Assembly (NCBI GenBank): GCA_963742865.1
Contig: CAVUNW010000026.1
Location: 1 to 64,000, forward strand
Source: Bog-532 sp963742865
Lineage (GTDB): Bacteria; Actinomycetota; Actinomycetes; Streptosporangiales; Streptosporangiaceae
Direction: 5' to 3'
DNA length: 64,000 nt
Each line of letters begins with the position of its first letter. Positions within the stretch are counted from its first letter, which is position 1. The position numbers and the translations under genes were made by a program. Of the stretch, positions 56,536 through 63,163 are shown in pieces. The notes beneath the pieces are model-generated. The model was not told the origin of the DNA. It was given only the letters and a program-made list of their open reading frames with translations, and did no database searches.

Positions 56536-57137
56536 GAGGTGCCCAGCGCCGGGTCGCTCGGGTGCGGGCTGAGCGGCGTGGTCTGCGCGGTCATCCAGGG
56601 CGCTAGCGGCAGCGACTCCAGGATCGCCTGCAACTCGGCTGCGCCCTGCGCCCGCCACAGGCCCAGCGCGCGTCCCTGGCCGGGCTCGGGCGGCAGCCGC
56701 CACAGCCGGAGCAGGTGCCCCTGCCCGGCCAGCTCCTTCGCCCGCTCCGCTTCGCGGGCCTCGGTGTCGTCGATGGCCTGGCCGGGAGTGCCCTCCGGGA
56801 TGACGGTCGTGAACGTGGTCAGGAACTCCGTGGCTCCGTTCCTGGCCGGCCGGGCCGGGTCGTTCGGATGCGGCGAGAGCGGCGTGACCTCATCGGTGCG
56901 CCACACCCGGAGCGGCATCGAGGCGAGGATCTCCTCGAGCTGGCCGCCGTCCGCGGCGGCGAACAGCCCGAGCGAGCGCCATTCGCCCGGCTGCAGCGGC
57001 GGCCGCCATAGCCGCAGCAGGTGCCCCTGCGCCGCGAGCTCACCCGAGTGCGCGGCCTCACGTGCGCGGATGTCATCGACGGCCGCTGGCGGCGTCCCGT
57101 CCGGGACGTGGGTGGTCATGGTGACGAGGTATTCCAT
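56532..57137 (-). CDS. Duplicated muconolactone-isomerase-like protein
   Basis: This protein of about 201 residues is two tandem copies of one ~95-residue domain. Each begins F-L-T-x-F-T-T or Y-L-V-T-M-T-T, then I-P-E-G-T-P or V-P-D-G-T-P, then a D-D-x-x-A-R-E-A helix, G-H-L-L-R-L-W-R, and ends T-P-L-S-P-H-P. The pattern fits the muconolactone delta-isomerase/YCII-like ferredoxin-fold family. Single-domain family members assemble into larger oligomers, so this looks like an internal duplication. It is translationally coupled to the SDR gene by the overlapping TGA/ATG. Confidence 0.75.
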   Translation of the reverse strand: MEYLVTMTTHVPDGTPPAAVDDIRAREAAHSGELAAQGHLLRLWRPPLQPGEWRSLGLFAAADGGQLEEILASMPLRVWRTDEVTPLSPHPNDPARPARNGATEFLTTFTTVIPEGTPGQAIDDTEAREAERAKELAGQGHLLRLWRLPPEPGQGRALGLWRAQGAAELQAILESLPLAPWMTAQTTPLSPHPSDPALGTS

Positions 57138-57169
57138 GGCTGGCCCTTTCGGTTCTTTGGTCCGGCATG

Positions 57170-57213
57170 ACGTCCGTTCGGCAAAAGAATTTCAACCATT
57201 TTTTAACGGACGT
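57170..57213. repeat. 9-bp inverted repeat upstream of the isomerase gene
   Basis: ACGTCCGTT at 57170-57178 and AACGGACGT at 57205-57213 are perfect complements separated by 26 bp of AT-rich DNA. They lie 33 bp upstream of the isomerase ATG (minus strand). A third AACGGACGT is at 54764-54772. They may be operator half-sites or a hairpin. Confidence 0.5.
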
Positions 57214-57269
57214 GGGCTGGAGCGTCCCGGGTAAGCGGAAGGCGGCGTCGGTGGCGATCGAGACTGGCA

Positions 57270-57540
57270 CTATGGTCCACTCTCGCGCGGCCGTTCGCGC
57301 CCGGGAAGGCCCTGGCCGGTGCCCCGGCTGGTGCCCGGGCCGGGGGCCAGCACGATCTTGGCGGTATCCCACGGCCGTTCCCACCCGGCGAGGGCGAGCA
57401 GGCGATCAACGAGCACGCCGGTAAGCCCCCAGATGAGCATGCCCCTGACCCGGAACCCGGGCGACACGATCGGGCCGGGGCCGTGCACCGTCAGCCGGAC
57501 CGCGGGATTGGCCAGCTCGCTGAGCCGAGGATCCGCTGGC
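57270..57540 (-). pseudogene. NUDIX (CoA pyrophosphatase) C-terminal remnant
   Basis: On the minus strand, an open frame ends with F-R-V-R-G-M-L-I-W-G-L-T-G-V-L-V-D-R-L, then L-L-A-L-A-G-W-E-R-P-W-D. This is the C-terminal end of actinobacterial NUDIX CoA pyrophosphatases. The NUDIX box (which would lie at higher coordinates) is absent; instead plus-strand cyclase sequence starts there. Confidence 0.65.
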
Positions 57541-57544
57541 CTGC

Positions 57545-57835
57545 CCGGGGCTTGCCGCGGGCCAGAACATGGCCGAGTACCTCTGGGATCACGGGATCGC
57601 CGCGGCCGCGGCCGACAACCCGGCCTTGGAAGTGCTCCCCGTCGACCGGAACGCCGGGTTCCTCCATCGCCGGATCATCGCGCTGCTGGGGATGGCGATC
57701 GGCGAGTTCTGGCTGCTGGACGGTCTGTCGGCGGCCTGCCGGGCAGCAGGCCGGTACGAGTTCCTCCTGACCTCAGGCCCGCTCCCCATTCCGGCCGGGG
57801 TGGCGTCCCCGTCGAATGCTTACGCCGTCCTGTAG
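57545..57835 (+). pseudogene. Cyclase-family protein C-terminal remnant
   Basis: The plus-strand frame reads G-L-A-A-G-Q-N-M-A-E-Y-L-W-D-H-G-I-A-A and A-A-D-N-P-A-L-E-V, then G-E-F-W-L-L-D and L-T-S-G-P-L-P-I-P-A-G-V. This matches the end of kynurenine-formamidase-like 'cyclase' family proteins (PF04199). The N-terminal metal-binding part is missing. It abuts the NUDIX remnant head to head. Confidence 0.65.
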
Positions 57836-57876
57836 CGGCCCGCAAGCGCAGGCACGGGCGGGGATGACGATCCCGG

Positions 57877-58155
57877 CTAGATGCTGAAGCCGATAGCGCG
57901 CAGCTGCTCACGTCCGCTGCCGCCGGCGACGACGAGCAGCCCCGGGTCGAGCCCGGCGGCTTCTGCTCCCGTGATGGCCCGGTCGAGCAGCCAGGCGATG
58001 GGCTCGCAGGTCCGGCCAGGGCCGAAACGCAGTCTGGCGCGCGCGGGCACGACGGGCTGGCCGGCGATGGTGCGCAGAGCGGTCCGGGCGTCCCTTTCGG
58101 CGACCCGGACCCGCGGTTCGTCGATGTGCCAGTCAGCGGCGAGTGTCACGTCCAT
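57877..58155 (-). CDS. Small protein with ribosomal uL22-like stretch
   Basis: This 92-residue protein has no start-site problem and sits 10 bp after the Rieske ferredoxin stop, so it is probably cotranscribed. Residues about 30-75 (I-A-G-Q-P-V-V-P-A-R-A-R-L-R-F-G-P, then A-I-T-G-A-E-A-A-G-L-D-P) resemble the core of ribosomal protein uL22 (I-R-G-x-x-V-x-x-A-x-x-x-L-R-F-x-P and N-A-E-x-x-x-G-L-D-P). It lacks the long beta hairpin and loops that contact 23S rRNA. It may be a distant uL22 paralog or a chance resemblance. The function is unknown. Confidence 0.5.
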   Translation of the reverse strand: MDVTLAADWHIDEPRVRVAERDARTALRTIAGQPVVPARARLRFGPGRTCEPIAWLLDRAITGAEAAGLDPGLLVVAGGSGREQLRAIGFSI

Positions 58156-58164
58156 GCGCCGTCC

Positions 58165-58482
58165 TCAATGGCCGATGTCCACGTAGATGGTTCCGTCGCC
58201 TCCGATCTGGCAGCCGAATCTCTGCAGCCGGGCGTTGTCCGGGTTGATGCCGCAACCGGTCGCCGCATTGAACTCCCACAGATGCGTGGCGCAGATGAGC
58301 TTCTCCCCGTCCAGATCGCCCTCGTCCAGTGCGGACGCCTGATGCGGGCACCGGTTGGAGTAGGCGTGGACATCACCGTCGACGTTGACCAGGAGCACGG
58401 CTTCGCCGTCGACCAGCACGGCGGTCATCTCGCCCTCCCAGAGGTCCTCGACGTTGATCGTTTCCCGCCATTGCGTGGTCAT
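58165..58482 (-). CDS. Rieske ferredoxin, toluene 4-monooxygenase TmoC-like
   Basis: This ferredoxin of about 105 residues carries the two Rieske motifs: C-P-H-Q-A-S in N-R-C-P-H-Q and C-A-T-H-L-W-E-F-N. These give C-x-H and C-x-x-H ligands to a 2Fe-2S cluster. The rest (W-E-G-E-M, G-I-N-P-D-N) matches TmoC, which carries electrons to the hydroxylase of toluene/alkene monooxygenases. The upstream gene is a truncated hydroxylase-like sequence, so the system is no longer complete here. ATG 58482 has GGAG six bases upstream. Confidence 0.85.
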   Translation of the reverse strand: MTTQWRETINVEDLWEGEMTAVLVDGEAVLLVNVDGDVHAYSNRCPHQASALDEGDLDGEKLICATHLWEFNAATGCGINPDNARLQRFGCQIGGDGTIYVDIGH

Positions 58483-58496
58483 CGCGATCTCCATGG

Positions 58497-58800
58497 TCAG
58501 CTCGCCTGCACCGCCCCGTTTTCGCTCGCCGTTTCAAGCAGCCCCGCGAGAAGTCCTCCCGGGCCGTCCTGGCATGGGCGGCGACGTCAGCGGCCGGCAC
58601 GCTGCTGCCCGTCGCTGCTCCCAGGATCGTCCCGAGTCCCAGGGCAGCGTCGTCGGCCAGCGCGGACCAGCGGCTGATCCAGGTGCCCAGCACGGCCCGG
58701 TTCTCCGGGCGCTGCGTCACGGCCAGGGCCGGGCTGGTCATGGCCGGATGCTCCTTGATGTGGCCTACGGTGGGCCTCTGCCGGGGTACGGCCTTTCGCT
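58497..58800 (-). pseudogene. Diiron monooxygenase hydroxylase beta-subunit C-terminal remnant (putative)
   Basis: In the frame ending at 58497, with one base shift near 58547, the sequence reads R-P-E-N-R-A-V-L-G-T-W-I-S-R-W and ends with F-L-A-G-L-L-E-T-A. The R-x-x-N-R-x-V-L-x-x-W-x-x-x-W pattern resembles the C-terminal helix of monooxygenase hydroxylase beta subunits, which sit next to TmoC-like genes. The 5' part is missing and replaced by the DJ-1/PfpI fragment. Confidence 0.4.
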
Positions 58801-59138
58801 CTCAGCAGCGTGGCCGCGCGCCGTGTGCCGGCCAGGCCGAGTTCGGTGTTCTGGTGCAGGGTCAGCCGGATGTCGTCGACATCGTGGGCGAAGGTCCGGA
58901 CCACCGAGGCCAGGTAGTCCTTGTCCTCCTCGGGATAGTGGAAGAACCAGGACAGCCCATAGGGATCCGCATGCGGCGGTTCCCCGTCGGGGGTGATGAC
59001 GGTGACGTCAAATCCCGCGGCGGTGAACCGCTCATAGGGCGTGAGCGCCTCTTCGGCGAAATAGCCTGTCGGATGTTTTGTTCCATCCGCGAGCGTCATC
59101 TCGCGTGCGCTGGTGAGGAGGTATGCGATCCGGGTCAT
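58800..59138 (-). pseudogene. DJ-1/PfpI-family N-terminal remnant
   Basis: The minus-strand frame from ATG 59138 begins R-I-A-Y-L-L-T-S-A-R-E-M-T-L-A-D-G and H-P-T-G-Y-F-A-E-E, then V-T-V-I-T-P-D-G. This is the N-terminal third of DJ-1/PfpI glutamine-amidotransferase-like proteins, with the conserved Glu. The nucleophile region (A-x-C-H-G) is absent; the frame instead runs into the monooxygenase remnant. It is a 5' fragment or a deletion fusion. Confidence 0.6.
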
Positions 59139-59190
59139 GCCGCCTCCGCAGCCAGGACGAACCTGTCGACCGGGTCAGTCTGTCATTGCA

Positions 59191-59209
59191 GTGGTAACGC
59201 CGTTACCAC
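59191..59209. promoter_or_regulatory. Perfect inverted-repeat operator upstream of the DJ-1/monooxygenase remnant
   Basis: GTGGTAAC at 59191-59198 and GTTACCAC at 59202-59209 form a perfect 8-bp inverted repeat with a 3-bp centre. It lies 53 bp upstream of the minus-strand start at 59138, in AT-richer sequence. The layout suits a TetR- or LacI-family operator. No adjacent regulator is seen. Confidence 0.55.
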
Positions 59210-59360
59210 AGGAATGTCAAGTTTCTTCCCGTGGATCGCTTTTCGTTAAAGTTGGCATATGACGCCTTCCGTAAAATGCGCCGCGAGCCCCTCAAGAGTC
59301 ACCTGCGCCACAGCAGATAAATGGCGCCCCAGGGAAATGTGACAGGGAAATGTGACAGGA

Positions 59361-59395
59361 AATTCGCTCATCAGCGAATTCGCTGACCATCAGCG
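59361..59395. promoter_or_regulatory. Two adjacent inverted repeats before the LuxR remnant
   Basis: AATTCGCT/AGCGAATT (59361-59380, loop CATC) is followed at once by CGCTGA/TCAGCG (59381-59395, loop CCA). Just upstream, GGGAAATGTGACA is repeated twice. The cluster lies in the 420-bp gap between the DJ-1 remnant and the LuxR remnant and may control either. Confidence 0.5.
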
Positions 59396-59558
59396 ACGCT
59401 GGCATTCGCAACCTCCCTGGGGATGCGCACGGCAGGCAGTCCGATGCGGTCGCGGTCGCGGCCTGCTCCTCAGAGCTACGCTATTGGGGACATGGCGGCG
59501 TGGTCTGGAACGCTGCCGGCTGTGGGTTTTGACAGTGTTCTGGGCTGGTGATTTGGGG

Positions 59559-60310
59559 ATGGCCGCAAATTCCCGGCCGTCACGGCGCGCCGGGCAGCTC
59601 GGGGGCCGGGCCACTGAGCTGCGTGTGCTCAGCCGCTTCGTCAATGCTGTCAAGGCGGGGCAGAGCCAGGTGCTTGATGCGCGGTGAGGCCGGGCGTGGG
59701 GAAGACCGCGCTGCTGGATTACCTGGCCGGGCACGCGGACCTGGGTGCCGGGTGGCGCGTGCTGCCGGTGTGCAGTCCGAGATGGAGCTGGCGTTCGCCG
59801 GGCTGCATCAGCTGTGCCTGCCGATGCTGGACCCGCTCGACCCGCCTGCCGGCGGCCCGCCGCGTCATGCTGCTCGGGGACCGCGTTCGGAATCGGCGCG
59901 GGTCCGGCGCCGGACCGGTTTCTGGTCGCCCTGGCCGTCCTGGGCCTGCTGTCAGAAGTGCCCGGGGACCGGCCGCTGCTATGTGTAGGTGGATGACCGG
60001 CCGTGGCTTACGATCGCTACCTCGGCGCAGGCGCTGGGTTTCGTGGCCAGGCGGCTTGCGGCCGACCCGGTCGGAGCTGTTGTTCGCAGCCCGCGATCCG
60101 GGTGCTGACCGCGGCGCTGGCGAAGCTGCCCCCGCAGCACCGCGACACGCTGCTGCTGGTGGCGGGGGCGAGCTGACCTACGACCAGGCCGCGCTCGCCC
60201 TCGGCTCCGGGGGACTGCGGTCGCGGGTCAGCCGGGCCCGCCGAAGCATCCGGCGGGCGCTCGGCGGGATCGATCCGTCGGCACTACACGAGGAGCCCAG
60301 CGATGGATGA
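59559..60310 (+). pseudogene. Chimera: LuxR-ATPase N-terminus joined to sigma-factor region 4
   Basis: The first 500 bp, over several frame shifts, encode G-R-A-T-E-L-R-V-L-S-R-F, a Walker A region P-G-V-G-K-T-A-L-L, L-A-F-A-G-L-H-Q-L-C, and A-A-R-D-P. This is the N-terminal ATPase of large LuxR (LAL) regulators. After about 60088 the sequence becomes V-L-T-A-A-L-A-K-L-P-P-Q-H-R-D-T-L and R-S-R-V-S-R-A-R-R-S-I-R-R-A-L-G, which is the C-terminal region 4 of an ECF sigma factor. The join implies deletion of the LuxR C-terminus and the sigma N-terminus. Confidence 0.6.
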
Positions 60311-61524
60311 ATGACCCTGCTGCGCGACTGCGCTCGGTAGCTGCCGCGGCCGATGTCCCCGCGCCGCCGAAGAAGCCTTTATCTCGTGCATAACGGCTGG
60401 GCTGCCCGGCGCGCGGCCACTGTCCGGCACGCGGCGCCACGGCAGCCGCTTCCGGCGGCGGCTCGGCGGCCCGCCGTTCGCGACTTCGCCTGGCGGCTCG
60501 GTGTGATAGGTGGCGGCCACCGCTGGCGGCTCGCGGTCGCGGTCGCGGTGAGTGCTGCGCTGGCTGTGGCCGCGCCGGGGCGGAAAGATGCCGGGATTCC
60601 CGGCCAGCAGCGGCCCGGCCGGCGGATCGGTGCCCGCCGTCCTGCTCGCCGCCAAGGCGGCCGCGACGGCGGCGGCGCAGCCCTCCGTCCCGGCCGGCCA
60701 GTGGGTCTACACCAAGACCGTGACGAGCACGACCACGCTGTCTTGCAGCAGGATCTGCGCGGTGAAAAACGGCAAGGGTCATGTGCATGACGTCGCATTG
60801 CCCGGCTTTCTCAGCCAGCCACGAGTCCCGCCCGGTAGGACCTGCTTGCTATGGAGCAATGGACTGGTGGGGATCGGCAATTATCACGGCGGAACGCCGC
60901 TCCCGCGGGGGAACCGCGTCACCCTCACTGGCAAAGGAACAGTCGTCGCGGTCGAGCTACCCCGCGAGCACGGATAGCAGGAGCAGGAGCAATGGAGCAC
61001 CGCGGACGGCACCCGCAACGCCTCCTACTCGGCCAGCGGCAAGCTCGTCACCACCGCCGCCTGCCCGTGCGGGATGGTCGGCTACACGGACCTCGGCAAA
61101 CTGCCCAGTGACCCGAAGGCTCTAGTCCGATGGGCGATGCGCCCGCCGGGAGGCGGTGGCCGTTACACGACCGCTTACCTCGCCTGGAACGCCTTCAACG
61201 GGATCGAGGGAACCCTCACGAGCTACGTGCTGCCACCCAAGGTGGCCGCCGAGCTGTACCGGGCGCTGGGCGACATTCCGGGCGTGACCGTGGAAAAGGA
61301 CGCGGTGGACGCGGCGGGCCTGGCACGGCCCGGCGTTCGTGCTCACCGATAAGGACTATCCGGGCGGCGGCTGGACGGCGGAGATCTTCCTCAGCCCGCA
61401 CACCTTCCAGCTGACCGGCTACGCCGAGCACTTCCCCGCTAAGTGTCAGTGCCCTAGCCCCGGCACCGGGGCAACGGCCATCCTGCGGCAGGCCCTCGTG
61501 TCCGGCCCAGGCGTCCGGCCATGA
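60302..61524 (+). pseudogene. CU044_5270-family protein, frameshifted
   Basis: This follows the sigma region directly, as is usual for ECF sigma/CU044_5270 pairs. It starts with a charged N-terminus, then a helix R-L-A-V-A-V-A-V-S-A-A-L, then an exported part with G-Q-W-V-Y-T-K-T-V and Y-S-A-S-G-K-L-V-T. It ends with A-L-G-D-I-P-G-V-T-V and G-T-G-A-T-A-I-L-R-Q-A-L. In-frame stops and several shifts break it. These proteins may act like anti-sigma or cell-surface partners; this is a family-level inference. Confidence 0.55.
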
Positions 61525-61702
61525 CACATGCCTGGATGGAAGTGCGCTTCGCCTGCGGCGTCTTCAACCTCGCCCTCGCCGTCCTGCTGCTCGCCTCCGG
61601 CCACTGGCTGGGGCCGCTAGCCTGGCTGGGACTGATACCGCTTGTGGGGCGGCGCTGCTCTTCTGGACCGGCTCCCGCCGGCAGCGCACCGCCCAGCCCT
61701 AG
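61521..61702 (+). CDS. Small two-helix membrane protein
   Basis: ATG 61521 overlaps the previous stop. The peptide has two helices (F-N-L-A-L-A-V-L-L-L-A-S-G-H-W and L-A-W-L-G-L-I-P-L-V-G). One base appears missing near 61655; the repaired frame reads A-A-L-L-F-W-T-G-S-R-R-Q and stops at 61702, giving about 60 residues. It resembles DUF2892-type membrane proteins in layout. The function is unknown. Confidence 0.5.
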
Positions 61703-61746
61703 ACCGCAGAAGGCCATGCGATCTGATTATCAGATACACTGGTTCC

Positions 61747-62034
61747 ATGAAGACCATGACCGCCACCGAGGCGTCGCGGCATTTCTCCGATCTGCTCGAT
61801 GCGGTCGAGCGCGGTGAGACGATCACGATCGTCCGTGGTAGTCATCCGGTCGCGGAGATTGGACCCGCTCACCGCCGTACTGGTGCCGACTTGCGCGCCG
61901 CACTCGCGGACGTGCCGCCACCGGACGAAGAATTCAGCCGGCATATCGCCGAAGCTGTCGCCTTGCTCCGCTCCGAGGTGGTTGATCCGTGGGCCGGCGC
62001 TGATCCTCGATACGAACATCTTGATCGCTTATGA
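61747..62034 (+). CDS. Phd/YefM-family antitoxin
   Basis: This 95-residue antitoxin starts M-K-T-M-T-A-T-E-A-S-R-H-F-S-D-L-L-D-A-V and continues with E-R-G-E-T-I-T-I-V-R-G. It is the DNA-binding fold of Phd/YefM proteins, which also autoregulate their operon. The C-terminal part (about 60 residues) would wrap the toxin. Its 3' end overlaps the PIN toxin gene. Upstream of it lies an AT-rich stretch (TGATTATCAGATACACTGG) suitable for a promoter. Confidence 0.88.
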   Translation: MKTMTATEASRHFSDLLDAVERGETITIVRGSHPVAEIGPAHRRTGADLRAALADVPPPDEEFSRHIAEAVALLRSEVVDPWAGADPRYEHLDRL

Positions 62035-62386
62035 GCGCGGAACCATTGATCGATCGGCGCTGGATGACGACGAGCTCGCGATCGCTGCCGTCTCGGTCGC
62101 CGAGTATCGCGTCGGAATTGAGATGGCCGATACTGCCGAGCGTGCGGCGGAGCGCGCCCGGGCGCTCGCCGCTATTACGTCCGCCGTCGAGGTTCTTGAC
62201 TACACGCAGGCCACGGCAGCCCACCATGGCCGTCTCCTTGCGTATGCGCGTCAGGCCGGCGCTTCGCGCGGTGCGCATGACTTGATCATCGCCGCGCACG
62301 CAGCCGAAACGGGCCGGATCGTGCTCAGCCGGGATGCGAAGGCCCGCTTCGGTGACCTTCCTGGAGTGAGAGCCTTGGATGCCTGA
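61982..62386 (+). CDS. vapC: VapC-type PIN-domain ribonuclease toxin
   Basis: This toxin of about 134 residues has the PIN acidic residues: D in A-L-I-L-D-T-N-I-L-I, E in V-A-E-Y-R-V-G, D in G-A-H-D-L-I-I-A-A, and D in V-L-S-R-D-A-K. It cuts RNA, probably a tRNA or rRNA site, when freed from the antitoxin. The TTG start at 61982 lies 53 bp inside the antitoxin gene, in another frame, with GAGG just upstream. This pair looks complete, unlike the PIN fragment at 16.7 kb. Confidence 0.88.
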   Translation: MIRGPALILDTNILIAYERGTIDRSALDDDELAIAAVSVAEYRVGIEMADTAERAAERARALAAITSAVEVLDYTQATAAHHGRLLAYARQAGASRGAHDLIIAAHAAETGRIVLSRDAKARFGDLPGVRALDA

Positions 62387-62389
62387 CCA

Positions 62390-63163
62390 ATGAGTACTGG
62401 TGCGGAACGGCTGCCGGGCAGCGCTCTGGTGTGGTCGGAGGAGTTCGATGGTCCTGCGGGCGCGCCGCCGGACCTCGCCGTGTGGCAGCTGGAGACCGGC
62501 GGCGGCGGGTGGGGCAATGAGGAGCTGCAGTACTACACGGATGGCACCGAGAACGCCTGCCTCGACGGCGCCGGTCACCTGGCGATCGTGGCCAGGCGGC
62601 CCGATCGCCGGGCGCGGAAGGATCGTTACGGCGGCTGCGCCTTCACCTCCGCCCGGCTGAACAGCAAGAACCGGGTGGAGTTCCGCTACGGGCGGGTGGA
62701 AGCCCGGATAAAGATCCCCCAGGGGCAGGGCATCTGGCCCGCGTTCTGGATGCTCGGCAGCGACATCGGCGAGGTGGGCTGGCCGCGGTGCGGTGAGATC
62801 GATGTGATGGAGGTTCTCGGCCAGAATCCTGCGGTGCTGCACGGGGCGGCCCACGGCCCCGGTTACACGGCCGAAGCGGGCACCGTCTCCCACCGGGCCC
62901 GGGCCAGCCTGGCCGAAGATTTCCACGTGTACTCGGTCGCCTGGGAGCCCGGCCGGATCCGCTGGTACCTGGATGACGTGCGGTACGGGACGATGACCCC
63001 CGCCGATCTGCCCGGCAGGCCCTGGGCCTTCGACCACGACTTCTTCCTGGTGCTCAACGTGGCCGTGGGCGGGACGTGGCCGGGCCGCCCCAGCCGGTCG
63101 GTGGTCTTCCCGCAGACGATGCTGGTCGATTACATCCGTCTCTACGCTCCTGGCGGCATCTGA
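62390..63163 (+). CDS. GH16 family beta-glucanase-like hydrolase
   Basis: This glycoside hydrolase of about 257 residues has the GH16 catalytic motif E-I-D-V-M-E with its nucleophile and acid/base glutamates. The supporting strands are W-S-E-E-F-D-G, G-R-V-E-A-R-I-K-I-P, W-P-A-F-W-M-L-G, and the C-terminal M-L-V-D-Y-I-R-L-Y. It would cut beta-1,3 or mixed-linkage glucans. No signal peptide is present from the start at 62390, so the start may be misread or the enzyme works inside. It begins 4 bp after the vapC stop. Confidence 0.9.
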   Translation: MSTGAERLPGSALVWSEEFDGPAGAPPDLAVWQLETGGGGWGNEELQYYTDGTENACLDGAGHLAIVARRPDRRARKDRYGGCAFTSARLNSKNRVEFRYGRVEARIKIPQGQGIWPAFWMLGSDIGEVGWPRCGEIDVMEVLGQNPAVLHGAAHGPGYTAEAGTVSHRARASLAEDFHVYSVAWEPGRIRWYLDDVRYGTMTPADLPGRPWAFDHDFFLVLNVAVGGTWPGRPSRSVVFPQTMLVDYIRLYAPGGI

